Assembly (NCBI GenBank): GCA_035567895.1
Contig: DATMPC010000035.1
Span: forward strand, 1-53,604
Length of the DNA: 53,604 bases
Reading direction: 5' to 3'
Source: Terriglobales bacterium
GTDB taxonomy: Bacteria; Acidobacteriota; Terriglobia; Terriglobales; Acidobacteriaceae
Shown: positions 31,166 through 40,159 of the stretch, in pieces
Numbering within the stretch: position 1 is the first letter of the stretch
How the letters are laid out: each line of letters opens with the position of its first letter
Notes under the pieces: model-generated
The model's input: the letters and a program-made list of their open reading frames with translations, nothing else
Databases searched by the model: none
What the model was told of the DNA's origin: nothing
Position numbers and translations under genes: made by a program

Positions 31166-33898
31166 CTAAAGTTTCAGTCGTGCCGAGGACACGCCAGCTT
31201 CTGGCTCGTCGAACCTGAATCCGACCTTCTCGAACACCTTACGCATCTCGGAGTTCTCGAAGAGGAGAACCCCGTGGATACTCGACAGCCCTTCCTGCCG
31301 GGCGATCTCAATCGTTTGCTGCATCAAATACGTTCCCAGTCCCTTACGTTGGAAACTGTCGGCGACGACGAATGCGACTTCGGCGCTGTTGCCGGTATGC
31401 TCACGGATCATCCGGGCAATTCCAGCAATCACAGTCTTGCCGTCTTTGCCAGTGTGCTCCGCGGCCAGAGCGATTTCGCGGTCGTAGTCGATGAAAACTT
31501 TCGTTATCAGTCGCTCGTGCGAAGTACGGAAACTGAGCTCCAGAGGTGAGAAGAAACGGTAATACACGCTACGCTCTGAAAGATGACGGTGAAATGCCAC
31601 CATCATCGGCTCATCGTCAGGACGAATGGGTCGCACAGTGAACTGCAATCCGTCTTTATTCCTGAAGGTGGAAATGTAGTGTGTGGGATACGGACGTATA
31701 GCCGGGCGTGGCAAATCAGCGTCTGTAACCGGGTTTGGATGGAGGATCACGCGCGCGTCCAAGGCAACCAGTTGGTGTGGGCCTGCGAGCAGAGGATTGA
31801 TTTCGATGTCCGCGATCCGCGGATTCTCAATTACGAGTTCGCTGAAGCGGACCAGCAGTTCCTCGAGTTGGGCAAGATCCACGGACTTGCGTCCGCGCAC
31901 GCCTTTGAGCGCCTGGAAGATTTGAGTATTTTCCATCACTCTGCGCGCCAAGGTGGTGGTGAGCGGAGGCAAGGCGTGAGCGCGGTCGTGCAGCACTTCC
32001 ACTAACTGTCCGCCCAGGCCAAAAACGAGCACAGGGCCAAACTGCGGATCAATGGAACTTCCGAGGATCAGTTCGTATCCAGATGTGGACACCATCGGTT
32101 GAATCGTCACGCCATCAAATGCGCCACTGGGTTCGAATGCAGCTCTGATCTGCTCAAATGCCTTTTTCACCGCGTCGGCACTTTCCAAATTCAAGTGCAC
32201 GCCGCCCTTGTCGGATTTGTGGGTAACGGTGTGCGAATGCAACTTGAGGACAACGGGATACCCGAGTTCTTCCGCGACGGCGGTGGCTTCCTGAACGGTC
32301 GTCGCCACTCTCGTAGAGGTTGCAGGAATCTCGTAAGCTTGCAGGATTTGCTTCGACTCGTGCTCGGTGAGAATTGTTCGACTCTGCTGCCGGGCTGCTG
32401 AGATGATCTGGCTCACGCGTCGTGGACCATCAACCGGCAAAGTTCCTGCGAAAGCGGGGGTTTCGTATAACGCTTGCAGGTTTGAGGTGTAGCGCCACAT
32501 GTAAGCAAAAGCGCGAGCCGCCGCGTCGGGATAGTCGAAGGTGGGAATCTTTGCAGCGTTCATCAAATCGCAGGCTGTCTGCATGATGTTGCCTCCCATC
32601 CAGCTCGCGAGCAGTGGTTTGGTCACGCCTTCTGCCACTTTGCACAGCAGACGCGACGACTGATCTGGGTCGGTCATTCCCTGTGGCGCGAGGATCGACA
32701 GCACAGCATCACAGCCGGGGTCGTTGGAAACAACCTCTACTGCCCTTGCATAATCCTCCGGACTGCAGTCCCCCAGCGTATCCACCGGGTTGCCGTGGCT
32801 CCATGATGGCGGCAGGAATTTATCGAGCATACTCATCGTCTCCGGAGTGATTTCAGCGAGTTGTGCGCAATTCGAGAGCAGGGCATCGGCGGCGAGGACC
32901 CCGGCTCCGCCGGCATTCGTGACAATCGCGAGCCTCGGACCTTTAGGCCGCGATTGTTTGCTCAACACCTCGGCCATCCCAAACAGTTCCGCAATGGTAG
33001 AAACGCGCAAGACCCCCGCGCGACGAAAGGCAGCTTCGAAGACCTCATCTGTACCGGTAATGGCACCGGTGTGGGAGGCCGCTGCCTTACGAGCTGCTTC
33101 GGTGCGGCCCGGCTTAATAATGATGATGGGCTTCTCGAGCGCCACTTCGCGGGCCGCGGAGAGAAAGCTGCGCGCGTTTCCGATCGACTCCATGTAGACC
33201 AGAATGCTCGAGGTGTGCGGATCATCGCCGAAGTGATAGATCAGGTCGCCCCAGTCAACGTCGATCATCGAACCAACGGAAACAAAGCCGCTGAATCCAA
33301 CATTCTCACGCCGGCTCCAGTCGAGAATAGCAGTGCAAAGCGCACCACTTTGACTCAGAAACGCAAGGTTGCCGGGCAGCGCGCCCGACTGCGCGAAGGT
33401 CGCGTTCAATCCAGTCCGTGGATTCATCACCCCCAGGCAATTCGGCCCGATCACTCGGAGCTTTCCGCTCGCGAGGATCTGCTTCATCCGCATTTCCAGC
33501 TCGCGACCATGCTCGCCGTGCTCGGCGAATCCGGCGGAGATCACGATCGCGCCGCGCACGCCGGCGACGACGCACTGCTCCAGAACGTCGGGAACAGTGT
33601 CCGCAGGTGTGGCAATCACTGCGAGGTCGACTCTCTCCCCAATGGCAGCAATATCGCGATAACCGCGAATCCCGAGCACATTGTTACGTTTCGGATTTAC
33701 CGGGAAGATGGTTGCTCCAAATGGCTGGTCGAGCAAGTTGCGCAGCAGAGTGCGACCAACGCTGCCCGGCTTCTCTGACGCGCCGATCACAGCAACGGTT
33801 TTGGGATGGAAGATCGCGTTCAGCGAAGGCCGCGATGCGAGCACCAACTGCGGAGTGGAGGAAGCACCGGGACCCACCATGTCGAGTAGTGTAGGCAT
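31166..33898 (-). CDS. NDP-forming acyl-CoA synthetase fused to GNAT acetyltransferase (Pat-like)
   Basis: 910 residues from the ATG at 33898 (M-P-T-L-L-D-M-V); the frame's earlier start would include the operator. Order: CoA-binding Rossmann domain ([19 protein letters not shown]), two succinyl-CoA-synthetase-like domains with [12 protein letters not shown] (the phosphohistidine motif), ATP-grasp domain ([28 protein letters not shown]) and a C-terminal GNAT domain (about 745-905: [30 protein letters not shown]). The layout is that of the Pat/PatZ protein acetyltransferases, but the active-site His of ADP-forming acetyl-CoA synthetases is retained, so both activities are possible. No ribosome binding site is seen; a palindrome lies about 50 bases upstream. 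Confidence 0.92.
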   Translation of the reverse strand: MPTLLDMVGPGASSTPQLVLASRPSLNAIFHPKTVAVIGASEKPGSVGRTLLRNLLDQPFGATIFPVNPKRNNVLGIRGYRDIAAIGERVDLAVIATPADTVPDVLEQCVVAGVRGAIVISAGFAEHGEHGRELEMRMKQILASGKLRVIGPNCLGVMNPRTGLNATFAQSGALPGNLAFLSQSGALCTAILDWSRRENVGFSGFVSVGSMIDVDWGDLIYHFGDDPHTSSILVYMESIGNARSFLSAAREVALEKPIIIIKPGRTEAARKAAASHTGAITGTDEVFEAAFRRAGVLRVSTIAELFGMAEVLSKQSRPKGPRLAIVTNAGGAGVLAADALLSNCAQLAEITPETMSMLDKFLPPSWSHGNPVDTLGDCSPEDYARAVEVVSNDPGCDAVLSILAPQGMTDPDQSSRLLCKVAEGVTKPLLASWMGGNIMQTACDLMNAAKIPTFDYPDAAARAFAYMWRYTSNLQALYETPAFAGTLPVDGPRRVSQIISAARQQSRTILTEHESKQILQAYEIPATSTRVATTVQEATAVAEELGYPVVLKLHSHTVTHKSDKGGVHLNLESADAVKKAFEQIRAAFEPSGAFDGVTIQPMVSTSGYELILGSSIDPQFGPVLVFGLGGQLVEVLHDRAHALPPLTTTLARRVMENTQIFQALKGVRGRKSVDLAQLEELLVRFSELVIENPRIADIEINPLLAGPHQLVALDARVILHPNPVTDADLPRPAIRPYPTHYISTFRNKDGLQFTVRPIRPDDEPMMVAFHRHLSERSVYYRFFSPLELSFRTSHERLITKVFIDYDREIALAAEHTGKDGKTVIAGIARMIREHTGNSAEVAFVVADSFQRKGLGTYLMQQTIEIARQEGLSSIHGVLLFENSEMRKVFEKVGFRFDEPEAGVSSARLKL

Positions 33899-33936
33899 TT
33901 TTCGTTGACTAGAGGGTAGCTTCTGAGAAAAGAGGG

Positions 33937-33958
33937 GGCCGTGACCGAGATCACGGCC
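33937..33958. promoter_or_regulatory. Perfect 22-bp operator-like palindrome
   Basis: GGCCGTGA-N6-TCACGGCC, a longer dyad with GTGA-N6-TCAC core. For the synthetase gene, a start at 33906 places the centre (33947.5) at -41.5 with TACCCT (33918-33913) as -10 box. It lies 35 bases past the convergent-side stop of the tandem Usp gene. Confidence 0.65.
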
Positions 33959-33992
33959 TAGGTGGTGCATCGCGGAAAACGGTTAATAGCGG

Positions 33993-34883
33993 TTACGAAC
34001 TCTTGAGCATGTCGCGCACGGTAAGCACTGGACACGGCGCACCACTCACCACGCTATATGTCACGCCGGTTCGGAAGTAGGTGCTGAAGACTTTGTCCTG
34101 AGGCAGGCCCAGCACGATGAGATCCGAATTGTCAGTCTCGGCAAAGTTCAAAATCTCCTGAGCCGGATCGCCTTCGACAACAACAAATTGAGGATCACAC
34201 CACAGCCTTGCATCGGAGGGCGCCAGACGACGCAGCTCGCCTTTGCAATACTCCGATACCCTGCGCTGGTCGGGAATGTGGGAGTGTTTGTCGATCACGT
34301 GCAGGAATGTAAGGTGCGCGCAGCGCTCGTGTGCCAATGACAGAGCGTAGGTGATCGCGTACTCGCTTTGCGGTGTGAGGTCAGTGGCAAAGAGGATGCG
34401 ATCAACATAGTCCGGCTGCCGCTCCGCCATGGAAACATGCGGTCCGACCGTGAGTACAGGGCAAATGGCGCTGCGCAGAATCAGTTCGGCGGTCGAGCCC
34501 AGCAGCATGCGCTGCAGGCCGCGCCAGCCGTGCGTGCCAACTACGATCAAGTCGATGCCGTGCATCACGGTCCATCGCTCGATTGCGTATTCGATTAAGC
34601 CCTCGCTCAGCAGAACCTCGGATTTGACATGGAGTGGAGCAACCAACTTGGTCAGTTGTTCGCGCATGCCTTCGCGGCTTGCATCGAAGTACTCCATTAA
34701 TGCAGGTCCTTCCAAATGCGGTGGCGCTGCCGGAGTCTGCACATGCGCGGCGTAGAACGTTGCGTCGTGGTGCTTGGCTAGAACCGCGGCATACTCCATT
34801 GCGGTTTGGGATGCTTGGCTGAAGTCGGTAAGAAACAGAATGTTTTTGAATGCGATTTTGGTGGAACTCTCAAGAACGTGCAT
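33993..34883 (-). CDS. Tandem universal stress protein (two Usp domains)
   Basis: 296 residues from the ATG at 34883, with GAGGAG about 6 bases upstream. Domain 1: F-K-N-I-L-F-L-T-D-F-S-Q-A-S and the ATP-loop V-G-T-H-G-W-R-G-L-Q-R-M-L-L-G-S-T-A-E. Domain 2: V-D-R-I-L-F-A-T-D-L-T-P-Q-S and a divergent loop G-L-P-Q-D-K-V-F-S-T-Y-F-R-T-G-V-T-Y. It is a paralogue of the protein at 29616-30545. It is divergent from the Crp/Fnr gene at 35031, and a perfect TGTGA-N6-TCACA site sits between them. It lies just before the acyl-CoA synthetase gene on the same strand, which has its own operator. Confidence 0.93.
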   Translation of the reverse strand: MHVLESSTKIAFKNILFLTDFSQASQTAMEYAAVLAKHHDATFYAAHVQTPAAPPHLEGPALMEYFDASREGMREQLTKLVAPLHVKSEVLLSEGLIEYAIERWTVMHGIDLIVVGTHGWRGLQRMLLGSTAELILRSAICPVLTVGPHVSMAERQPDYVDRILFATDLTPQSEYAITYALSLAHERCAHLTFLHVIDKHSHIPDQRRVSEYCKGELRRLAPSDARLWCDPQFVVVEGDPAQEILNFAETDNSDLIVLGLPQDKVFSTYFRTGVTYSVVSGAPCPVLTVRDMLKSS

Positions 34884-34941
34884 CTGACTTCTCCTCTCTT
34901 CTCCCTTTTGGGCGATCTTGCTCCCCAACCGGGGCTGCGTC

Positions 34942-34957
34942 TGTGACCTCTGTCACA
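34942..34957. promoter_or_regulatory. Perfect TGTGA-N6-TCACA site between divergent genes
   Basis: TGTGACCTCTGTCACA. Centre 34949.5; a minus-strand start at 34908 gives -41.5 with CAAGAT as -10 for the tandem Usp gene. It lies 74 bases before the Crp/Fnr ATG on the other side. Confidence 0.8.
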
Positions 34958-35030
34958 TTTGGCAGTGTGCATTGTCATGTCCCGCTTTTCTAAGTGGAAC
35001 TACCTTCATACATGACAGCAGGAGGTAGAT

Positions 35031-35741
35031 ATGGACTCCGCGGAAGTGCTGGAGGAGAGAAGGTCGTGTGTGGAATGTCCCGCACGTCGTGGCTTCTGCA
35101 ACTTGCCCGACTACGTCTTATCTGATTTGGGAATGTCGAAGCGCGAGATTTATCGCGACAGCGGAGAAATCCTGTACCGTCAGGGCGAGCGGTGCGCAGG
35201 TTTATTCGTTCTTTGTCGGGGCAGGGTCAAGCTGTCAAAGATGTCCAACCAGGGGAAGACGGCGATTCTGCAAATCTGCGGCTCTGGTGATCTGCTGGGA
35301 GCGAGCGAAGTGCTTGCCAACTGTGCTTATGCCGCGACAGCCCAGGTTCAGGAAGAATCCGTGCTCGCTTATGTACCACGGGACACATTCCTGCAGATGA
35401 TGGCCCGGCACTCCATTGTCGGCCTCCGAACTTCCGAGCATCTGGGTGCTGAGTGCCTTCGCGCTTTCCGTGATCTCGGCTTCCTCCGAATACCGTCTTC
35501 AGCGCTTCAGAAACTCAGTCGGCTGCTGCTTCGCTGGTGCAGCCTAAATGAAGGCGAAGGTGTTCAGGAAATTCCGATGATCTACACGCACGCGGAACTT
35601 GCACAGCTCATCGGGACCTCACGAGAGACGGTCACTCGGCTCTTGAACCGGTTAGACGGCGATGCAGTCATAAGCGTACGAGGAGGGGTCGGTCGCGTCC
35701 TCGACATTAACAAGCTAAGGGTTCTGGCGTCTGCGGCGTGA
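35031..35741 (+). CDS. Crp/Fnr-family regulator with N-terminal cysteine cluster (second copy)
   Basis: 236 residues; AGGAGG lies 5 bases before the ATG. N-terminus: S-C-V-E-C-P-A-R-R-G-F-C-N-L-P, three cysteines (C-x2-C-x6-C), and a further cysteine in L-F-V-L-C-R-G-R-V-K-L, the same positions as in the paralogue at 28151. The cNMP-type roll covers about 45-125, then the dimer helix and the DNA-binding domain A-Q-L-I-G-T-S-R-E-T-V-T-R-L-L-N-R-L. The Arg-Glu-x3-Arg of the recognition helix is as in Crp, which reads TGTGA. It sits next to the electron-transfer operon and is the best candidate for its activator, by inference. Confidence 0.93.
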   Translation: MDSAEVLEERRSCVECPARRGFCNLPDYVLSDLGMSKREIYRDSGEILYRQGERCAGLFVLCRGRVKLSKMSNQGKTAILQICGSGDLLGASEVLANCAYAATAQVQEESVLAYVPRDTFLQMMARHSIVGLRTSEHLGAECLRAFRDLGFLRIPSSALQKLSRLLLRWCSLNEGEGVQEIPMIYTHAELAQLIGTSRETVTRLLNRLDGDAVISVRGGVGRVLDINKLRVLASAA

Positions 35742-35794
35742 GCGTAGGCCGAAGTCAAAAAATTTGGAAGTACGTGCAAAGAAAAGCGCTAATA

Positions 35795-35837
35795 TGTGAC
35801 CGCTGTCACACGCCAACATGTGCTGTTCGGCTATGGT
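35795..35837 (+). promoter_or_regulatory. Class II-type activator site and -10 box of the cytochrome operon
   Basis: TGTGACCGCTGTCACA (35795-35810) is a perfect TGTGA-N6-TCACA site centred at 35802.5. TATGGT at 35832-35837 lies exactly where the -10 box would be if transcription starts at 35844, placing the site at -41.5, the class II position of Crp/Fnr activators. No -35 box is needed there. Confidence 0.75.
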
Positions 35838-35905
35838 AGTCGAGTAATTTGTACCGCTGTGGGGCCCCGAGCTCTTGACTTCAAGAACCAAAAAAGGAGC
35901 ACGGA

Positions 35906-36913
35906 ATGCGCTACTCGCCGACCCGTTGCGCCCTAATTCTGATTTCTTCCAGAGCGCTCCCCTCGCTCGCAGTTGTTGTTTTTCTTAGTACTCTTCCGCT
36001 TGTTGTCTGGGGAAGTGCCCGGGTTCAGGAGCCAGCGAAGCCTGATTCGCAGTCCCCACCGAGTGCTGACTACGTTGGCTCGGATATGTGCATCGCGTGC
36101 CATTCCGATCAGGGACAGCACTTCCAAAAAACAGTGATGGGCCGTGCTTTCGCCCATCCGCGAACAGACCTGGAGAAGCTTGGCTGCGAAGCTTGCCATG
36201 GACCAGGCAAGGCGCATGTGGAGGCCGGAGGCGGTAAGGACACGATAGCAATCCGCTTCACTAAAGACTCCAAGAACACGGTTGAAGAAAAGAACAATGC
36301 CTGCCTTTCCTGCCACGCAAAAGGCAATCGCATGTTTTGGGACGGAAGTCCGCATGAATCGCGAAACATCGCATGTGTCGATTGCCACGTTGGGCATGAA
36401 CCGCAGTCCAAAAAGCTTTCGTCGGATGCGCGCTTTAATGCTCCACTCAGCGACGTCGAGACCAGAAAGCAACAGCCGGAGCTCTGCCTCACCTGTCACC
36501 TGATGCGCCGCGGGCAACTGCAGCGCTCGTCACACATGCCATATCGGGAAGGGAAAGTAACCTGCACAAGCTGCCATAATCCGCACGGCTCGCCCAACCC
36601 ACACCAGCTCCTGCAGGCCACCACCAACGAGAACTGCTATAGCTGTCATGCTGAGCGCCGCGGCCCATTCCTTTGGGAGCATCCGCCGGTTATGGAAAAC
36701 TGCGCAAATTGCCACGAGCCGCACGGGACCAACAATCCTCAGCTGTTGAAGGTACGCATGCCGCGCGTGTGCGATTCGTGCCATGTTACGAGCCGCCACC
36801 CAACCACGCCGACGCTACTCAACTCAGTTCGCGACTTCAATCGCGGATGCTCGAATTGCCATTCGCGCCTCCACGGCTCAAATCATCCGTCGGGCAACTT
36901 CTTCCTGCGCTGA
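35906..36913 (+). CDS. Decaheme c-type cytochrome, DmsE/MtrA type
   Basis: 335 residues; AAAGGAG 7 bases before the ATG. A signal sequence (to about residue 40) is followed by ten C-x-x-C-H heme motifs in order: C-I-A-C-H, C-E-A-C-H, C-L-S-C-H, C-V-D-C-H, C-L-T-C-H, C-T-S-C-H, C-Y-S-C-H, C-A-N-C-H, C-D-S-C-H, C-S-N-C-H. The size and even spacing match the periplasmic decaheme wire of MtrA/DmsE/PioA systems, which sits inside an outer-membrane barrel and carries electrons across it. Typical words are present, such as V-G-S-D-M-C-I-A-C-H early and N-P-H-G-S-P late. The barrel gene follows after 16 bases, so both are made together. Confidence 0.96.
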   Translation: MRYSPTRCALILISSRALPSLAVVVFLSTLPLVVWGSARVQEPAKPDSQSPPSADYVGSDMCIACHSDQGQHFQKTVMGRAFAHPRTDLEKLGCEACHGPGKAHVEAGGGKDTIAIRFTKDSKNTVEEKNNACLSCHAKGNRMFWDGSPHESRNIACVDCHVGHEPQSKKLSSDARFNAPLSDVETRKQQPELCLTCHLMRRGQLQRSSHMPYREGKVTCTSCHNPHGSPNPHQLLQATTNENCYSCHAERRGPFLWEHPPVMENCANCHEPHGTNNPQLLKVRMPRVCDSCHVTSRHPTTPTLLNSVRDFNRGCSNCHSRLHGSNHPSGNFFLR

Positions 36914-36929
36914 GGGAGAGAGGGACAGC

Positions 36930-39686
36930 ATGACGCAAAGACCCGTTCTGATAGTTGGAATTGTGATGATGTTCACGCTGCAGATCTCAGCCCAGCAGAC
37001 GGCAGGGAGCGCCGTGCAAAACGCCGGTGCTGGAGTCCAGGGCACTGCGGCACAGGCGGGGAGCAATACGGGGCAAACCACCAACCCCGCGAAACCAAAT
37101 GCAGCCAGCGAACCGGCTGCGGAAGTTGAGTCCCCGGTTTCCGGGCACAACATGGTGGAGTTTGGAGTTCGCAACTACTGGGGCAATGTGTACGGCCGGC
37201 CCGATTTGCCGTTCAATCCGAACCTGCGGACGTCGAAGCTGAATGAGTACAGCGATATCCGTAACAACTTCATCGTTCGCCGCGCCCGCGTCAATTTTGA
37301 GGATGTCCTGGGCACGCATTACTACGTTAACTACCAAACGCAAAGCACCCTGTATCGCAACCAGAGCCACCTGGCGACCTTTGGCGAATGGAACTTGTTC
37401 AAGCTGCAGTTCCGCTACGACGAGATCCCGCACATTTATTCCAACACCACTCGAATTCTGTACACGCAAACCGGTCCCGGCGTTTACACCATCCCGCTGA
37501 TCGTCCGACAGAGTTTGCAAATTGCTTCCTCGACCGGGACTGCTGCCCAGATCAACAATAGCCTGCCGAGCTTCGTGGCAACTCAGGTCATACCGAGCGA
37601 GCAGTTTTTCGTGCCACAAAGCTTGCGACGCGCCGGGACAGCAGCATTTACATACAACCTCACTCCAAAGTTGAACTTTTTCACCTCGTTCTGGCGCGAG
37701 CACCAAAGCGGGTCACGACCCATTGGAACAATCCTCAATAGCAGCCCTTCTGCAGGCGGGAGCAGTTCACCGGGGAGTGTTCCAAATCGGCAAAGTCCGG
37801 GAGTGGCGGCGGAACTGCCCGAGCCGATCGATTATTTCAGCAACACGGTGCGCGGAATGGCGGAGTACACAAGCAAAACCTGGGGAGCGCAGCTTGGTTA
37901 CGTAGGCTCATTTCTTCAGAGCAACGTAAAATCGATGCTCTTTGATTCGCCATTCGCGACTGCCGACCTTGCGGTCCAGATCATTCCGCCTGGAGGCGGC
38001 TGTGTCGTAACAGCGCCCGCGCAGAACTGTTCGATTGGAGCAGTACCGGCGCACGGGCAGATGGCGCTTTATCCGGACAACCAGGCACACTACCTGCACT
38101 TTGCGACTGCGTTCGACGTAGGCAAGTACATTCACGTCATGGGGCTGGTCATGCCAGGCTGGTTGCGTCAGAATGACGCATTCCTGCCGTACACAGCGAA
38201 TACTGCGATCACCGGCCTGCCCGCGCTTCCTGCCTCCAGCTTGAACGGTCAGAAGCAGACACTCGCGATGAACTGGACGGCAATTGCCAAGCTGACCAAA
38301 CGCCTGCAGCTGGAAGCAAAGTATCGTCACTACGACTACAACAACGACACTGGAGTGCTCACGCTGACACCAATCCAAGGAGATACGATCGGAGCGAACG
38401 CCGCCGCTACGGCACAAGCCGCACCCACGCCAACGGATACAAACGGGCGCAGCAATCCCGGATATAACCGGAAGACGCTCGAATTCAGCGGCGATTATTT
38501 CTTTACGCAACGCAGCGCTGTAAGGGCCGGCTGGATCGGGGAATGGCTCGACCGCTCGCATCGCGATGCGGGGCACTCCTTTGAGAAGTCGTTTTTCGGA
38601 ACCGTTGACTACACCCCGGTACGCTCGCTTCTCATCCGTATTTCGGGACGCCATGCCGACCGCAAGCCTGATGAATATCAGGACGACACAGCCAGCGATC
38701 CTAATACGGGCGTGGAAATCTCCTGCACTTCAACTAGCACTGTGTTCACTCAAACGCAGCGCTGCGCTCGCCGCTTCGATGAAGCGGCGAGAATCCAGGA
38801 TCGCGGTGACGTGCTCGCGCAATACGATGTCGGGAATTTCAGTCTTGCCGGCAGCTTCACGACAATGCAGAATGACTACAATCGTCGCAGCGGCGTCAAC
38901 AGTCCCACTGCACTCAACTTCGTTTCGGGAACAACGAACCCCTACTACCTCTACGGTCTCTTAAAAGATCTCGCGTGGACCTACAGCTTCGATGGCAGTT
39001 ACGCGCTTAATCCTAACGTCTCAATGTTTGCCGAATACACACGCGACCACTACCACACACGCATGATCTCGCGAAGCCGCACTCCAACAAGCGGCACGCA
39101 GACCATCCTCACCTGCTCCGGCTGCGATTCGGCCAACAATGACTGGGAAAGCATCACGCGCGATATCAACGACACATACGCCGCGGGCCTCGACCTCTAT
39201 TTCCGAAAGCGCATCTGGTTCTCGCCGTACTACTCACTGGCCGCGGGCAAGAACAATGTATTTTCACGGGCGCTAGGCGATCCGACGATCACGACCGGAC
39301 CAAACAAGTTCGTGTTGACTGGGGCCAGCGCGGCGGAGGATTACCCAGAGGTGACGACGCGAATTCACGAGGCCGTGGCAGTCGTGAAATTCAAACTTAG
39401 CGACAAGCTGTTCCCGAAACTCGAGTACAGGTATCAGCAGTTCGACAACCGCGATTACCAAACCACACCCATGACCCCGTATATGGGTTGCGTCGGCGCG
39501 GGGACTATCGTGGTTAGCTCTCCCTGCGTCAATCTGGGTGCCACGACTGCGGGGAAGGTTCCGAGCCCCTTTTATCCAGGCTTCGTAGTAGGCGACACGG
39601 CGGCTGCTCGCTATGTGTTTCTCGGTGCCGATCAGCCGTCGTATCATGCCCACATCATTACGGCTACGCTTGAATATCACTTCTGA
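36930..39686 (+). CDS. MtrB/PioB-family outer-membrane beta-barrel
   Basis: 918 residues from the ATG at 36930 (GAGAGAGGG upstream; the frame is open earlier but overlaps the cytochrome). Signal peptide to about residue 22 (I-S-A-Q-Q). An Ala/Gln/Thr-rich linker leads to the barrel, starting about residue 75 (V-E-F-G-V-R-N-Y-W-G-N-V). The family-typical strand F-R-Y-D-E-I-P-H-I-Y-S-N occurs near 165, many alternating aromatic strands follow, and the C-terminus ends Y-H-F, the outer-membrane insertion signal. Known relatives sheath the decaheme cytochrome and let electrons cross the outer membrane. Length is larger than MtrB of Shewanella (about 700), as in many PioB-type proteins. Two genes downstream complete the path to the inner membrane. 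Confidence 0.93.
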   Translation: MTQRPVLIVGIVMMFTLQISAQQTAGSAVQNAGAGVQGTAAQAGSNTGQTTNPAKPNAASEPAAEVESPVSGHNMVEFGVRNYWGNVYGRPDLPFNPNLRTSKLNEYSDIRNNFIVRRARVNFEDVLGTHYYVNYQTQSTLYRNQSHLATFGEWNLFKLQFRYDEIPHIYSNTTRILYTQTGPGVYTIPLIVRQSLQIASSTGTAAQINNSLPSFVATQVIPSEQFFVPQSLRRAGTAAFTYNLTPKLNFFTSFWREHQSGSRPIGTILNSSPSAGGSSSPGSVPNRQSPGVAAELPEPIDYFSNTVRGMAEYTSKTWGAQLGYVGSFLQSNVKSMLFDSPFATADLAVQIIPPGGGCVVTAPAQNCSIGAVPAHGQMALYPDNQAHYLHFATAFDVGKYIHVMGLVMPGWLRQNDAFLPYTANTAITGLPALPASSLNGQKQTLAMNWTAIAKLTKRLQLEAKYRHYDYNNDTGVLTLTPIQGDTIGANAAATAQAAPTPTDTNGRSNPGYNRKTLEFSGDYFFTQRSAVRAGWIGEWLDRSHRDAGHSFEKSFFGTVDYTPVRSLLIRISGRHADRKPDEYQDDTASDPNTGVEISCTSTSTVFTQTQRCARRFDEAARIQDRGDVLAQYDVGNFSLAGSFTTMQNDYNRRSGVNSPTALNFVSGTTNPYYLYGLLKDLAWTYSFDGSYALNPNVSMFAEYTRDHYHTRMISRSRTPTSGTQTILTCSGCDSANNDWESITRDINDTYAAGLDLYFRKRIWFSPYYSLAAGKNNVFSRALGDPTITTGPNKFVLTGASAAEDYPEVTTRIHEAVAVVKFKLSDKLFPKLEYRYQQFDNRDYQTTPMTPYMGCVGAGTIVVSSPCVNLGATTAGKVPSPFYPGFVVGDTAAARYVFLGADQPSYHAHIITATLEYHF

Positions 39687-39831
39687 AGGTAAGGGAAAAG
39701 CTCCAGACTGGATAACGCAGAGCAGGTTAGGAGTGCCAGATATGTAGGCAACTAACAGTTATGAGACCGGAACTATCTCGCAGCAATGTTAGTCTCAATA
39801 TAGTATGGCGAATCCAAGAAGGGGAATAAGG

Positions 39832-40146
39832 ATGACGATCAATCGGCTTTTTGTTTTGGCAATAGCCCTTAGCTTACTCACTCTCAGTGCTTCCGCAGCG
39901 AACCCGACTGCTGCTGACCTCTACAAAACCAAATGCCAAGCCTGCCATGGAGCAGATGGTAAAGCGACTGCTGTCGGCAAGAAACTCGGAGCCAGAGACT
40001 TTCAGGATCCAGACGTCGCGAAAATGTCCGAGGAAGAGCTGGCAAAGATTACAACCGACGGCAAGAACAAGATGCCGTCCTACAAAGGCAAGCTCACAGA
40101 CGACCAGATCAAAGCTCTAGCGAAATACATAAAAGAGATGAAGTAG
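39832..40146 (+). CDS. Small periplasmic monoheme cytochrome c
   Basis: 104 residues from the ATG at 39832 (AAGGGG about 7 bases upstream); an ATG at 39805 would add nine residues before the signal. The signal peptide ends near S-A-S-A-A. One heme site, K-C-Q-A-C-H-G-A-D-G-K, and the axial methionine in N-K-M-P-S-Y-K-G-K-L, then L-T-D-D-Q-I-K-A-L-A-K-Y-I-K. This is a class I (c6/c5-like) carrier. In this operon it would shuttle electrons between the inner-membrane multiheme protein and the decaheme wire. Gap of 145 bases to the barrel gene, 13 to the next. Confidence 0.93.
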   Translation: MTINRLFVLAIALSLLTLSASAANPTAADLYKTKCQACHGADGKATAVGKKLGARDFQDPDVAKMSEEELAKITTDGKNKMPSYKGKLTDDQIKALAKYIKEMK

Positions 40147-40159
40147 CGCGGAGGTCTCA

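Noticed and set aside
32861-33778. 305-residue plus-strand open frame
   Set aside because: Antisense to the acyl-CoA synthetase; composition is that of a reverse frame.
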